A stretch of 54,422 nt of DNA from VRUE01 sp963727465 (GTDB lineage Bacteria; Actinomycetota; Thermoleophilia; Solirubrobacterales; 70-9): positions 1 through 54,422 of the forward strand of contig CAVSGL010000016.1 of the NCBI GenBank assembly GCA_963727465.1, written 5' to 3'. Below, piece by piece: positions 8,271 to 17,286 of this stretch. The position numbers were made by a program, and so were the translations under genes. Numbering within the stretch: position 1 is the stretch's first letter; each line of letters starts with the position of its first letter. The notes under the pieces are model-generated. The model saw nothing but the letters and a program-made list of their open reading frames with translations, did no database searches and was not told where the DNA came from.

Positions 8271-9232
8271 ACTCGCTGGCCGTTCGCCGCCTCCGGCAGG
8301 TTCTGGTCCGCGTGGTAGCTGCTGCGCACCAGCGGCCCGGAAGCGACCGACTCGAAGCCCATCGCGTAGGCCTCGCGCTCGAGCGCCGCGAACTCCTCCG
8401 GGTGCCAGTAGCGCTCGACCGGCAGGTGGTCCTCGGTCGGCCGCAGATACTGGCCGACCGTCAGCACCTGGACCCTGTGCTCGCGCAGCAGGCCGAAGGT
8501 CTCGATCATCTCCTCGAAGGACTCGCCCAGCCCGACCATCAGCCCCGACTTGGTGACGACCTCGGCGCCGCCCATCTCCTTCGCCGTCCTCAGCACCCGC
8601 GCCGAGCGCAGGAACTTCGAGCCGCGGCGCGCCCTCGGGTACATGCGCGGCACCGTCTCAACGTTGTGGTTGAAGACATCGGGGCGCTCGTGGATCACCT
8701 TGGCCAGCGGCATCTCCTGGCCGCGGAAGTCGGGCGTCAGCACCTCGACCTTGCAGCCGGGCGCCTGCATGCGGATCGAGCGGATCGTGCCGACGAAGGC
8801 GCTCGCGCCGTAGTCGGGCAGATCGTCGCGGTCGACCGAGGTGACGACCGCGTGCCGCAGCCCCATCCGCTTCACCTGGTTGGCGACGCGCAGCGGCTCC
8901 AGCGGGTCGTTCCAGCTCGGCACGCCGGTCTGCACGTTGCAGAAGCCGCAGCGCCGCGTGCAGACGTCGCCGAGGATCATGAAGGTGGCCGTGCCGCGCT
9001 CCCAGCACTCGCCGACGTTGGGGCAGTTGGCCTCCTCGCAGACCGTGTGCAGCCCCTCGCCGCCGATCTCCGCCTTCAGCCGGCGGTAGGTCGGCCCGCC
9101 CGGGGCGGGGACCTTGAGCCACGGCGGCTTGCGCGCGCGGCGGAAGGGGATCGCGCCCTCGCCGTCGGCGGCGACGCCGCCCGGCTTGGCCCGCGAGCGG
9201 GTGACGTGGATGCGCTCGGCCGTCTCGGTCAT
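8237..9232 (-). CDS. lipA: Lipoyl synthase LipA
   Basis: A 331-residue radical-SAM enzyme that inserts two sulfur atoms into protein-bound octanoyl groups to form lipoyl cofactors. The auxiliary [4Fe-4S] cysteines are C65, C70 and C76 (VCEEANCPNVGEC). The radical-SAM cluster is CTRRCGFC (C91, C95, C98). The C-terminus carries the conserved YLRPTEDHLPVERYWHPEEF and RSSYHADQ segments. Its ATG overlaps the lipB stop (ATGA), so the two genes are coupled. The target lipoyl domain (E2) lies 3 kb away on the same strand. Product length is normal; identity is certain. Confidence 0.97.
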   Translation of the reverse strand: MTETAERIHVTRSRAKPGGVAADGEGAIPFRRARKPPWLKVPAPGGPTYRRLKAEIGGEGLHTVCEEANCPNVGECWERGTATFMILGDVCTRRCGFCNVQTGVPSWNDPLEPLRVANQVKRMGLRHAVVTSVDRDDLPDYGASAFVGTIRSIRMQAPGCKVEVLTPDFRGQEMPLAKVIHERPDVFNHNVETVPRMYPRARRGSKFLRSARVLRTAKEMGGAEVVTKSGLMVGLGESFEEMIETFGLLREHRVQVLTVGQYLRPTEDHLPVERYWHPEEFAALEREAYAMGFESVASGPLVRSSYHADQNLPEAANGQRVVTLPPNTGAK

Positions 9233-9963
9233 GCGACTCCGAGCCTAGCGAGGTCGAGTCCGAGATCCGCCGGCTCGCGCGCCGCCGGCGTGCGCTCGAG
9301 CACCTCGGCGTAGCGGGCGGCGACCGTGTCCGCGAAGGCGGCCAGATCCTGCTCGGCGCCGAGCTCGCGGCTGAGCGAGGTGACGCGGCAGTCGTCGATC
9401 CCGCAGGGCACGACCCACTCGAACGGCTGGAGGTCGTTGTTGACGTTGATCGCCAGTCCGTGCGTCGTCACCCCGCGGCTGACGTGGATCCCGATCGAGC
9501 CGATCTTGCGCGCGGCGTCGGGGCCGGCGCCGGCCCCGGGCAGCTCGCCCTCGGTCCAGACGCCGGTCAGGCCCTCGATCGTCCGTGCGGCGACGCCGTG
9601 CTCGGCGAGCGCCCCGATCGCGACCCGCTCGAGCCGCCGCACGTACTCGTGCACGTCGTCGCCGTAGGGGCGCAGCGAGACGATCGGGTAGGCGACCAGC
9701 TGCCCCGGACCGTGGTAGGTGACGCGCCCGCCGCGGTCGGTGTCGCGGACCTCGATCCCCTGTAGCTCGTACCACTCACGCTGCATCGGCAGCTCGTCGT
9801 CGCTGGCGCGGCGCCCGCGCGTGTACACGGGCGGGTGCTCGAGCAGCAGCAGCACATCGGGCAGCTCGCCCTCCTGGCGCGCGTTCTCCAGCCAGCGCTG
9901 CGCCACCAGCGCCTCCTCATAGGGGACGAGACCGCAGCGCACCACCAGGATTTCCTCGCTCAT
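9229..9963 (-). CDS. lipB: Octanoyl-ACP:protein octanoyltransferase LipB
   Basis: A 244-residue transferase that moves octanoate from acyl carrier protein to the lipoyl domains of E2 and related proteins, making the substrate for LipA. Signature segments are GGRVTYHGPGQLVAYPI (residues 78-94), ARKIGSIGIHVSRGVTTHG with the active-site Lys K153, and VPCGIDDCRVTSL with the catalytic Cys C187. The stop overlaps the lipA start. The divergent membrane-protein gene starts within about 50 bp, so the promoter must lie in this short gap or in the beginning of that gene. Confidence 0.97.
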   Translation of the reverse strand: MSEEILVVRCGLVPYEEALVAQRWLENARQEGELPDVLLLLEHPPVYTRGRRASDDELPMQREWYELQGIEVRDTDRGGRVTYHGPGQLVAYPIVSLRPYGDDVHEYVRRLERVAIGALAEHGVAARTIEGLTGVWTEGELPGAGAGPDAARKIGSIGIHVSRGVTTHGLAINVNNDLQPFEWVVPCGIDDCRVTSLSRELGAEQDLAAFADTVAARYAEVLERTPAAREPADLGLDLARLGVA

Positions 9964-10013
9964 CCTTGAAATCGTCGCATGCCGCGGGCATATCCTTTGC
10001 CGCGCTTCCGCTC

Positions 10014-11642
10014 ATGGCCCCATCCCGGTCCAAGCTCCTCCGGCCCGACTGGCTTCCGGCCGTCGCGCTCAGCGCCGCCCTCGCGGCCGCGATGCTGGCC
10101 TGGAACCCGCCGGTGGGCGACCTCGCCGCCCAGGTCTTCCGCACCGAGCTCTTCCAGCGCGGCGGCCTCGCGATCTGGAACGGCAGCTGGTACGGCGGCC
10201 ACTACACCCTCACCTACAGCGTTCTCTTCCCGCCGCTGGCGGCGCTGCTCGGGCCGCGCCTCGTCGGCACGCTCGCCGTCGTCGCCTCGTCCTACCTCTT
10301 CGACCGGCTCGTGCGCGACCGCTGGGGCGAGGCCGCGCGCTGGGCGACGCTCTGGTTTGCCGCCGGGGTGGTCACGCTGCTCGCCGACGGTCAGCTCACC
10401 TTCGCGCTTGGGGCCGCCTTCGGCCTCGCCGCCCTGCGCGCGCTACAGCTGCGCCGGCCCGGCCCGGCGCTCGCCGCCGGCGCCGCCTGCGCGCTCTCCA
10501 GCCCCGTCGCCGCCGCCTTCCTCGCCGGGGTGATCCTCGCCGGCACGCTGCCACGCGACCGCCGCGCCAACCTCGCCGCGATCTGGGTCGCCTGCCTCGC
10601 TCTCGCCCTCGTCCTCGTCCCCAACATCGCCTTCCCGGAAAGCGGCCAGTTCCCCTTCGCCCTCTCCTCGTACATCGCGATCCCGCTGTTCTGCGCCGGC
10701 GCCCTCCTGGTCACCAGGGGCCTGGCCGTGCGGGAGCGCGAGCTGCGCCGGGTGCTCGTCGCCTACCTGCTGGCGGCGACTGTGCTCTGGCTGGCGCCGA
10801 ACCCGCTCGGAGGCAACGCGGTCCGGCTCGGCGCCCTGTTCGGCGGCCCGGTGCTGGCGGCGGTCGTGCTCGCCCACCGCCCGCGCCTCTCGCGCGCCTC
10901 TGTGTTGGTGCTGACCCTGACGCTGGCCGGCGGCCTCTACTGGCAGTTGACCGCGAGCGTCAACCAGATCGCCCGCTCCGTCGGCGACCCCTCGACGGCC
11001 TCCCCCTACTTCGCCCCGGTGTCGACCTGGCTGCACGCGCACGACGGCGACGCGGCGCGGATCGAGGTGCCGCCGACCGCGAACCACTGGGAGTCGGCCT
11101 ACCTGGCGCCGGGATTCGAACTGGCGCGCGGCTGGTTGCGCCAGCTCGACACCACCCGCGACGACATCTTCTACCGCGACGACGGGCGGCTGACCGACCG
11201 CGCCTACCGCCGCTGGCTGCACGCCAACGCGATCCGCTACGTCGCCCTGCCCGACGCGCCGCTCGACTATTCGTCGGTCGCCGAGCGCCGGCTGATCCTC
11301 AGCGATCCGCCCTACCTCGTGCCCCGCTGGAGCGACGCCCACTGGCGCGTCTACGAGGTGCGCGATCCGGCGCCGCTGGTGCAGCCGCTCGGCGACGGCG
11401 CCGCCAGCGTCCGCCAGGTCGGCCACAGCGGCTTCGCCCTCGACGTAACCCGCCCCGGCGAGTTCCTCGTCCGCGTCGCCTTCACCCCCTACTGGTCGAT
11501 CGCCCGCGGCCAGGGCTGCCTGCTGCGCCACGGCGACTGGACCCTCGCCCGCGCCAGCCACCCGGGCGTCTTCCGCGTCAGCGCCGACTTCTCCCTCAGC
11601 CGCGCCTGGAACGCGGTCACGGGCGCCCGCAAGACCTGCTGA
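10014..11642 (+). CDS. Polytopic membrane protein of unknown function
   Basis: A 542-residue protein with about ten hydrophobic segments in the first 340 residues (for example LPAVALSAALAAAMLAW, LVGTLAVVASSYLF, AAAFLAGVILAGTL, ALALVLVPNIAF) and a soluble C-terminal part of about 200 residues. The N-terminal pattern of helices with a short exposed segment rich in Trp/Tyr/Gly (LAIWNGSWYGGHYTL) recalls GT-C-type or 6-pyruvoyl-like integral membrane proteins, but no diagnostic DxD or ExD motif is clear, so I give no enzyme name. I chose ATG 10014; a TTG at 9966 is in frame. It lies divergently from lipB and is followed by two palindromic repeats. Confidence 0.75.
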   Translation: MAPSRSKLLRPDWLPAVALSAALAAAMLAWNPPVGDLAAQVFRTELFQRGGLAIWNGSWYGGHYTLTYSVLFPPLAALLGPRLVGTLAVVASSYLFDRLVRDRWGEAARWATLWFAAGVVTLLADGQLTFALGAAFGLAALRALQLRRPGPALAAGAACALSSPVAAAFLAGVILAGTLPRDRRANLAAIWVACLALALVLVPNIAFPESGQFPFALSSYIAIPLFCAGALLVTRGLAVRERELRRVLVAYLLAATVLWLAPNPLGGNAVRLGALFGGPVLAAVVLAHRPRLSRASVLVLTLTLAGGLYWQLTASVNQIARSVGDPSTASPYFAPVSTWLHAHDGDAARIEVPPTANHWESAYLAPGFELARGWLRQLDTTRDDIFYRDDGRLTDRAYRRWLHANAIRYVALPDAPLDYSSVAERRLILSDPPYLVPRWSDAHWRVYEVRDPAPLVQPLGDGAASVRQVGHSGFALDVTRPGEFLVRVAFTPYWSIARGQGCLLRHGDWTLARASHPGVFRVSADFSLSRAWNAVTGARKTC

Positions 11643-11658
11643 CGTCCCTTCCCGAGGC

Positions 11659-11706
11659 GTGGTCGAGGTTTTAACCGCTATCCGGGGAAAACCTCTACAA
11701 CGCTCG
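11659..11706 (+). repeat. Palindromic intergenic repeat, copy A
   Basis: Copy A of a family of about 48 bp whose arms GGTCGAGGTTTT and GAAAACCTC are inverted around a CGCTATCCGG-type centre. It lies between the convergent ends of the membrane-protein gene and the E2 gene, 16 bp from the first. The right arm has decayed (CTACAACGCTCG). Confidence 0.8.
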
Positions 11707-11721
11707 GTTGGCTGGCGGCAT

Positions 11722-11769
11722 GCGGTCGAGGTTTTGACCGCTATGCGACGAAAACCTCTACCGCGCTCG
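11722..11769 (+). repeat. Palindromic intergenic repeat, copy B
   Basis: Copy B follows copy A in the same orientation, 63 bp from start to start. The left arm GCGGTCGAGGTTTT and right arm AAAACCTCTACCGC match with one mismatch. It ends just at the stop of the E2 gene (11772), so it may form a hairpin at the 3' end of the pyruvate dehydrogenase transcript. Confidence 0.8.
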
Positions 11770-11771
11770 GT

Positions 11772-13115
11772 TCAGAGGGCCAGGGAGAGGGGCTCTTCGA
11801 GGAGGGCGCGGACGTGGGCCAGGAATTCGGCGGCGGGGGCGCCGTAGAGGATGCGGTGGTCGCAGGCGAGGTCGATCTGCATCAGCTGGCCGGTCGCGAT
11901 CCCGCCGTCGCGGACGACCGGCTTCTGCTCGATCGCGCCGACGGCGAGGATCGCCGCCTGCGGCGGGTTGATCACCGCCGAGAAGCCCTCGATCCCGTAC
12001 ATGCCGAGGTTGGAGACGGTGAAGGTGGCGCCGGAGAGCTCCGGCGGCGTGATCTGCCCGTCGCGCACCTTCTTCGCCAGCGCGCGCGCCTCGGCGGCGA
12101 TCTGGCGCAGGCCCTTCCTGTCGGCGTCGAAGACAGTGGGGACGACGAGCGCGTCCGCGGACGCGACGGCGACGCCGACGTTGACCCGCGAGTAGAGCTC
12201 GAAGCGCCCGTCGCGGTAGGCGCCGTTGGCGCGCGGGTGCTCGCGCAGCGCCAGCGCGCAGGCCTTGACCACCATGTCGTTGAACGAGGGCACGACCGAG
12301 CCCTCGCCCGCCAGCTCCTTCAGCTTCGCCCGCCCGGCGACCGCCTCGCTCATGTCCACCGACGCCCGCAGGTAGAAGTGCGGCGCCGTCGCCTTCGACT
12401 CCGACATCCTCCGCGCGATCACCTGCTGGGTCTTGGTCAGATCCTCGTAGGAGACCTGGCCCTTGGCCGTTTCCGTGGCCGTCTCGACCGCGGGTCCTGC
12501 CGTCTCTGCCGCGGCAGGGAACCCACCGCCCCCTCCGGTCGCTGAAGCGTCCTCAGGGGCGGTACCCCCTACCGTGTCACCCGCGGACGAAGCGGACTCG
12601 ACATCGGCCTTGATGATCCGACCCCCCGGCCCGGACCCTTGAAGCTGCGCCAGATCCAGCTGCCGCTCCCTCGCGATCCGGCGCGCCAGCGGCGAGGCCT
12701 TGACCCGATGCCCGTCCCCATCGGCCGGGGCCTCGGGTGCCGCGGCCGGGACCTGGGCCGAGCCAGCCCCTCCTCCCGCGGGTGGCGGCGTAGGGGGGCC
12801 CACCCCCGAGGAAGCTTCAGCTACCGGAGGGGGTGGGGGGTTCCCTGCGCCGACAGGACCCGCGGGTTGAGCGGCCTCGTCCTTTTGTCCGACCCGCGCG
12901 ATCGGCGCCCCGATCGGCACCGTCTCACCCTCCTGAACCAGGATCTCAGTCAGCGTTCCCGCGACGTCGGACTCATAGGCCATGTTCGCCTTGTCCGTCT
13001 CGATTTCCGCCAGCTCGTCCCCAACGGAAATCTCGTCCCCCACGGCCTTGAGCCACTGAAGAATCGTCCCCTCCTCCATCGAGTCGGACAATCTCGGCAT
13101 AACCACCTCGGCCAT
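11772..13115 (-). CDS. pdhC: Dihydrolipoamide acyltransferase (E2) of 2-oxoacid dehydrogenase
   Basis: A 447-residue E2 core subunit that transfers the acyl group from lipoamide to CoA. Domains: one lipoyl domain (1-80; lipoyl Lys K42 in EIETDKANM), a Gly/Pro/Ala linker, a peripheral-subunit-binding domain (about 135-175; SPLARRIARERQLDLAQL, GPGGRIIKADV), a second linker, and the catalytic domain (about 215-447). The usual HxxxDG motif reads DHRILYGA, with Tyr where Asp normally sits; this variant exists in related E2 proteins, but it is a departure from the textbook motif. The ATG overlaps the E1beta stop by one base. Pyruvate is the most likely substrate because of the operon make-up, but branched-chain 2-oxoacids cannot be excluded. 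Confidence 0.9.
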   Translation of the reverse strand: MAEVVMPRLSDSMEEGTILQWLKAVGDEISVGDELAEIETDKANMAYESDVAGTLTEILVQEGETVPIGAPIARVGQKDEAAQPAGPVGAGNPPPPPVAEASSGVGPPTPPPAGGGAGSAQVPAAAPEAPADGDGHRVKASPLARRIARERQLDLAQLQGSGPGGRIIKADVESASSAGDTVGGTAPEDASATGGGGGFPAAAETAGPAVETATETAKGQVSYEDLTKTQQVIARRMSESKATAPHFYLRASVDMSEAVAGRAKLKELAGEGSVVPSFNDMVVKACALALREHPRANGAYRDGRFELYSRVNVGVAVASADALVVPTVFDADRKGLRQIAAEARALAKKVRDGQITPPELSGATFTVSNLGMYGIEGFSAVINPPQAAILAVGAIEQKPVVRDGGIATGQLMQIDLACDHRILYGAPAAEFLAHVRALLEEPLSLAL

Positions 13116-14107
13116 CAGACGCTCCCCTCGAGCGCCGCAAGCGCTGCCCGCACGACGTGCTCCTCGTGCGGAATCGCCGCCTGCTCGAGCCGTTTCGCGT
13201 AGGGCATCGGGACGTCGGCGCCGGTCACCCGCTGCACCGGCGCGTCGAGGTGGTCGAAGGCCTGCTCGGTGATCAGGGTTGCGAGGTTGGCGCCGACGCC
13301 GCCGTGCGGCCAGCCCTCCTCGACGATCACCGCGTGGTTGGTACTGCGCACCGACTCGAGGATCGTGTCGAGGTCGAGCGGACGCAGGGTGCGCGGGTCG
13401 ATCACCTCGGCCTCGATCCCATGCTCGTTGGCGAGCGCCCGCGCCGCGTCCTCGGCGACGTGCGCCATCTTCAGGATGCCGACGATCGTCACGTCGCTCC
13501 CCTCGCGCCGCACCGCCGCTTCGCCGAAGCTGAGCGGCTCGGCCGCGCCGTTCTCGGGCACCTCGCCGCGGGCGCCGTAGAGGCTCTCGTGCTCGATGAA
13601 GATCACCGGGTTGTCGTCGCGGATCGCCGCCTTCAGCAGCGCCTTGCCGTCGGCCGGGGTCGAGGGGCAGGCGACGAGCAGCCCCGGCACCTGGAGGAAG
13701 AGCGCCTCGAAGCTGTGCGAGTGGGTCGGGCCCAGCTGGTGGCCGCCGCCGCCCGGCATGCGCACGACCAGCGGCACCCGCGCCTGGCCGTTGAACATGT
13801 AGGGGATCGCCGCGGCGTGGTTGACGATCTGGTCCAGCGCCAGCAGCGAGAAGTTGACCGTCATCAGCTCGACCACCGGCCGCAGCCCGCCGACCGCCGC
13901 GCCGACCCCGGCGCCGACGATCGTGTTCTCGGAGATCGGCGTGTCGCGCACGCGCCGCTCGCCGAACTCCTCGAGCAGCCCTTCGGTCACCTTGAACGCG
14001 CCCTGGAAGACGCCGACGTCCTCGCCCATCACCAGGACCGCCTCGTCGCGGCGCATCTCCTCGGCCATCGCGTCGCGCAGCGCCTCCCGCATCCTCAGCG
14101 TCGCCAT
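13115..14107 (-). CDS. pdhB: 2-oxoacid (pyruvate) dehydrogenase E1 beta subunit
   Basis: A 330-residue E1beta that forms the TPP-dependent decarboxylase with E1alpha. The start ATG at 14107 gives MATLRMREALRDAMAEEMRR and overlaps the E1alpha stop by one base (TGATG). Family segments are VMGEDVGVFQGAFKVTEGL (residues 26-44), DTPISENTIVGAGVGAA near 60, the phosphate-loop region GGGGHQLGPTHSHSFEALF near 125, and the C-terminal transketolase domain with EVIDPRTLRPLD and EEGWPHGGVGA. The length is typical. It is the penultimate gene of the thiE-to-E2 operon. Confidence 0.95.
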   Translation of the reverse strand: MATLRMREALRDAMAEEMRRDEAVLVMGEDVGVFQGAFKVTEGLLEEFGERRVRDTPISENTIVGAGVGAAVGGLRPVVELMTVNFSLLALDQIVNHAAAIPYMFNGQARVPLVVRMPGGGGHQLGPTHSHSFEALFLQVPGLLVACPSTPADGKALLKAAIRDDNPVIFIEHESLYGARGEVPENGAAEPLSFGEAAVRREGSDVTIVGILKMAHVAEDAARALANEHGIEAEVIDPRTLRPLDLDTILESVRSTNHAVIVEEGWPHGGVGANLATLITEQAFDHLDAPVQRVTGADVPMPYAKRLEQAAIPHEEHVVRAALAALEGSV

Positions 14108-15288
14108 CAGTCCTCGACCTCCTCGGCGACCTCCGGCTCCATACCCTCGACCGGATCGCCCTCCACGGCGGGATTGGGACGCGGACCGTCCGTCGCCCCC
14201 GCGTACGCCGCCCCGGCTTCGGCCAGCTCGCGCGCCGCCGCCGGCATCTCCTCTTCCTCGCGCTCGCCCCGGTGCGGCTCCGGGCTGCGCTCGTCGACCG
14301 CGTACCAGCCGCCCACCTCGTCGACCACGTAGAGGTTCTCGTAGAGGCTCTCGAGCGCCGGTTCTGGCGACTCGTTTGCCGCCTCGACCGCCGCCGTCAC
14401 CTGCTCCTCGGCCTTGTCCTGAACCTCCTGTACCTCGCGCTCGCCCAGCACGCCCGCCTCGACGCAGCGCCGCGCGAAGGCCTCGATCGGGTCTTTGCGC
14501 CGCCACTCCTCGACCTCCTCGCGCTCGCGGTAGACCTCGGGGTCGGCGGCCGAGTGACCGCGGTAGCGGTAGGTGAAGGCCTCGAGCAGAGTCGGCCGGC
14601 GCTCCTCGCGCGCCTGGCGCAGCCCCTCGGCGACGCCCTCGCGCACGGCGATCACGTCCATGCCGTCGATCCGCTCGCCCGGGATCCCGTAGCCCTCGGC
14701 CTTCTTCGAGAGGTCGGTCTGCCCGGAGTGCCGCTCGACCGAGGTGCCCATTCCGTAGAGGTTGTTCTCGACCAGGAAGAAGATCGGCAGCTGCCAGAGC
14801 GCCGCCAGGTTCATCGTCTCGCCGAAGTTGCCGGTGTTGGAGGCGCCGTCGCCGAACATGCAGACGGTGACCGCGTCCTCGCCCTTGTAGTCGGAGGAGA
14901 GGGCGAGCCCCGCGGCGATCGGCAGGTTGCCGCCGACGATCCCGTAGCCGCCCATGAAGCGCGTCTCGGCATCGAAGATGTGCATCGAGCCGCCGCGCCC
15001 GCCGCTCGTGCCGTCGACGCGGCCGAACAGCTCCGACATCACCCGCGCCGGCTCGGTGCCGCGGGCGATCGCGTGACCGTGCGTGCGGTAGGTGCCGATC
15101 AGGTAGTCGTCGGGCCGCATCACCGAGGTCGTGCCGACGATCGTCGCCTCCTCGCCGATCGCCAGGTGCAGGAAGCCGCCGGCCTTCGCCCGCTGGTACT
15201 GCCGCCCGGCCTCCTCCTCGAAGCGCCGGATCAGGGCCATCCGCGCGAGCAGCTCGTAACAGGCGCCGGCGTCGGGGAGGTCGGGCAT
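14107..15288 (-). CDS. pdhA: 2-oxoacid (pyruvate) dehydrogenase E1 alpha subunit
   Basis: A 393-residue TPP-binding subunit. I prefer ATG 15288, which has AAGGTGAG just upstream; a GTG at 15297 would add three residues. Motifs: RRFEEEAGRQYQRAKAGGF near residue 20, HIAxG-type LHLAIGEEA, YRTHGHAIARG near 70, GGRGGSMHIF near 95, and the TPP motif GDGASNTGNFGE near 165 with ENNLYGMGTS. Typical members end after about 330 residues; this one has an extra acidic tail of about 60 residues (EREEEEMPAAA... EPEVAEEVED). The tail is not needed for catalysis in relatives, so its role is open. Confidence 0.93.
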   Translation of the reverse strand: MPDLPDAGACYELLARMALIRRFEEEAGRQYQRAKAGGFLHLAIGEEATIVGTTSVMRPDDYLIGTYRTHGHAIARGTEPARVMSELFGRVDGTSGGRGGSMHIFDAETRFMGGYGIVGGNLPIAAGLALSSDYKGEDAVTVCMFGDGASNTGNFGETMNLAALWQLPIFFLVENNLYGMGTSVERHSGQTDLSKKAEGYGIPGERIDGMDVIAVREGVAEGLRQAREERRPTLLEAFTYRYRGHSAADPEVYREREEVEEWRRKDPIEAFARRCVEAGVLGEREVQEVQDKAEEQVTAAVEAANESPEPALESLYENLYVVDEVGGWYAVDERSPEPHRGEREEEEMPAAARELAEAGAAYAGATDGPRPNPAVEGDPVEGMEPEVAEEVED

Positions 15289-15298
15289 CCAGCTCACC

Positions 15299-15898
15299 TT
15301 AGCTGGATGATCTTGCAGCCTCGATCGCCTCGTTCAGCCGGTCGTCCCCCCAGAAGACCTGCTCGCCGACGGCCAGCGAGGGCACGCCGATCACACCGCG
15401 CTCGGCGGCCGCGTCGGTCGCCTCGCGCAGCGCGTCCTTGACCGTCTGCGTGCCGGCCGCCTTGCCGACCGCGTTGGGGTGCAGCTCGCAGGCGGCGGCG
15501 GCGATCAGGACGTTGTCGTGCTCGCTCAGGTCGCGGCCGGCCGCGAACTGCTGGCGGAAGGCGGCGAGGGCGAAGGAGACGCTGCGGCCGGTCTGCTTGG
15601 CGAAGGTCGCGACCCGCATCGCGAACAGCATGTTGCCCGGCCACGGCTCGGGCCAGGCGACCGGCGCCAGCCCGTACTCCCGCGCCCGCCGCTCGACCTC
15701 CGCCATCCCCTCCTCGCGCCCGGGCCCGTTCCCCCAGGAGTCGCGGCCGAAGCGCTGGAAGAGGCCGCCGAGCAGGATCGGCTGCCACTCGGGCTGCTCC
15801 AGCTCGGCGTCGGTGAACAGCCCGCTGATCCGCTCCGCGGTCAGGTAGGCGTAGGGCGATCCGAGGTCGAAGTAGAAGGTCGCGCGCGCGCCGGTCAA
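15299..15898 (-). CDS. DsbA-family / 2-hydroxychromene-2-carboxylate isomerase-like protein
   Basis: A 199-residue thioredoxin-fold protein. The opening FYFDLGSPYAYLTAERI is the signature of the HCCA-isomerase branch of the DsbA family, with Ser where redox DsbA proteins have CxxC, so it is more likely a glutathione- or thiol-dependent isomerase/transferase than a disulfide oxidase. The C-terminal part carries the cis-Pro segment GVIGVPSLAVGEQVFWGDDRL. The likely start is TTG 15898, which overlaps the lpd stop (TTGA). Its place inside the pyruvate dehydrogenase operon is unusual; a redox or substrate link to the complex is only inference. Confidence 0.8.
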   Translation of the reverse strand: MTGARATFYFDLGSPYAYLTAERISGLFTDAELEQPEWQPILLGGLFQRFGRDSWGNGPGREEGMAEVERRAREYGLAPVAWPEPWPGNMLFAMRVATFAKQTGRSVSFALAAFRQQFAAGRDLSEHDNVLIAAAACELHPNAVGKAAGTQTVKDALREATDAAAERGVIGVPSLAVGEQVFWGDDRLNEAIEAARSSS

Positions 15899-17262
15899 GC
15901 GTGCGTCGCCCACTTGTCCACGGCGCGGGCGGCTTCGAAGATCGCCTCGGAGATCGTCGGGTGGGGATGGACGATCCGCGCCAGCTCCTGGTAGCCGCCC
16001 TCCAGCGCCATCGTCGCCACCAGCTCGGCGATCATGTCGCAGGCCCGGTTGCCGACGATGTGGGCCCCGAGGATCTCGCCGTATTTCGAGTCGACGACGA
16101 GCTTCACAAGCCCTTCTTTGTCGTCGTAGACGGTCGCGCCGCCGACGCCGCCGAGTTTCAGTTTGCCGACCTTGACGTCGTGCCCGGCCTCCTTCGCCGC
16201 CGCCTCGGTGAGGCCGACGCTGGCCACCTGCGGGTGGCAGAAGGTCGCCCCGGGGACGAGGTCCTGGTTGACCGGATGGGTCGCGACCCCGGCGGCGTGC
16301 TCGACCGCGACGACGCCCTCCTCGGAGGCCTTGTGGGCGAGCGCCTTGGCGTTGACCAGGTCGCCGATCGCGTACACCTTGGCGTTGGTGGTGCGGCCGA
16401 ACTCGTCGACCTTGACCTTGCCGTTCTGCTCCAGCTCGACCCCGGCCGCGTCGAGGCCGAGCCCCTCGACGTCGGCGGCGCGCCCGCCGGCGATGCAAAG
16501 GTACTCGACCTCGGTCGAGCTGTCCCCGTAGGTGAGCTTGACCGAGTCGCCGCTTGCCTCGACGTTTTCGACCGGCGTGCCGGTGGAGATCTCGATGTTC
16601 TGCTTCTTGAACGCCCGCTCGACCACTCGCGCCATGTCCTTGTCCTCGGCCGGGAGGATCTGGTCGAGCATCTCGAGCAGCAGCACCTCGGTGCCGAAGC
16701 GTCCGTAGGCGGAGGCGATCTCGCAGCCCGAGGCGCCGGCGCCGACGACGGCGATCCTGCCCGGGCGGGCGGGCAGCGACCAGGCGCCCCAGGTGTCGAG
16801 CACGCGGTCGCCGAACTCGACCCCGGGGATCGGCAGCGGCGTCGAGCCGGTGGCGAGCACGACCGTGCCGGCCTCGTGCACCTCGTCGCCGACCTGCACG
16901 TCGCCGTCGGCGGTGAGCGCGCCCTCGCCCTCGATCCAGGTCACCTTGTTTTTGTCCCAGAGCATCTTCACGCCGCCCGAGAGCGATTCGGAAACCGCCG
17001 CGCGGCGCTTGCCGAGGGCGTCCCAGTCGAGCTCGACCTCCTTGGCGACGACGCCGAGCTCGGCGCTGTCGCGCGCCTCGCTGTAGATCTCGGCCGTGCG
17101 CAGCACCGTCTTCGCCGGGATGCAGGCGTAGTTGAGGCAGCGGCCACCCGGCTTGTCGCGCTCGACCACGGCGGTTTTCTTGCCGAGCTGGGCCGAACGG
17201 ATCGCGGCGACGTAGCCGCCGGGGCCGCCCCCGATGACGATCGTGTCGAAGGATTCAGCCAA
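15895..17262 (-). CDS. lpdA: Dihydrolipoamide dehydrogenase (E3)
   Basis: A 455-residue FAD disulfide oxidoreductase that reoxidises dihydrolipoamide with NAD+. Domains: FAD-binding GGGPGGYVAA at 11-20, the redox pair C42/C47 in GGRCLNYACIPAK, NAD-binding VVGAGASGCEIAS near 170, the second FAD motif VYAIGDLVNA near 305, and the dimerisation domain with the catalytic IVHPHPTISEAI near 435. Length is typical for E3. Start ATG 17262 lies 24 bp after the stop of the small membrane protein gene. It belongs to the seven-gene operon with thiE and the E1/E2 genes. Confidence 0.96.
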   Translation of the reverse strand: MAESFDTIVIGGGPGGYVAAIRSAQLGKKTAVVERDKPGGRCLNYACIPAKTVLRTAEIYSEARDSAELGVVAKEVELDWDALGKRRAAVSESLSGGVKMLWDKNKVTWIEGEGALTADGDVQVGDEVHEAGTVVLATGSTPLPIPGVEFGDRVLDTWGAWSLPARPGRIAVVGAGASGCEIASAYGRFGTEVLLLEMLDQILPAEDKDMARVVERAFKKQNIEISTGTPVENVEASGDSVKLTYGDSSTEVEYLCIAGGRAADVEGLGLDAAGVELEQNGKVKVDEFGRTTNAKVYAIGDLVNAKALAHKASEEGVVAVEHAAGVATHPVNQDLVPGATFCHPQVASVGLTEAAAKEAGHDVKVGKLKLGGVGGATVYDDKEGLVKLVVDSKYGEILGAHIVGNRACDMIAELVATMALEGGYQELARIVHPHPTISEAIFEAARAVDKWATHA

Positions 17263-17286
17263 GAGATCGCAGCCTATAGAAGTGCC

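Noticed and set aside
11659..11769. CRISPR-like array (two repeats close together)
   Set aside because: Only two copies 63 bp apart, palindromic and found elsewhere singly at gene ends; no cas genes. They are dispersed repeats.
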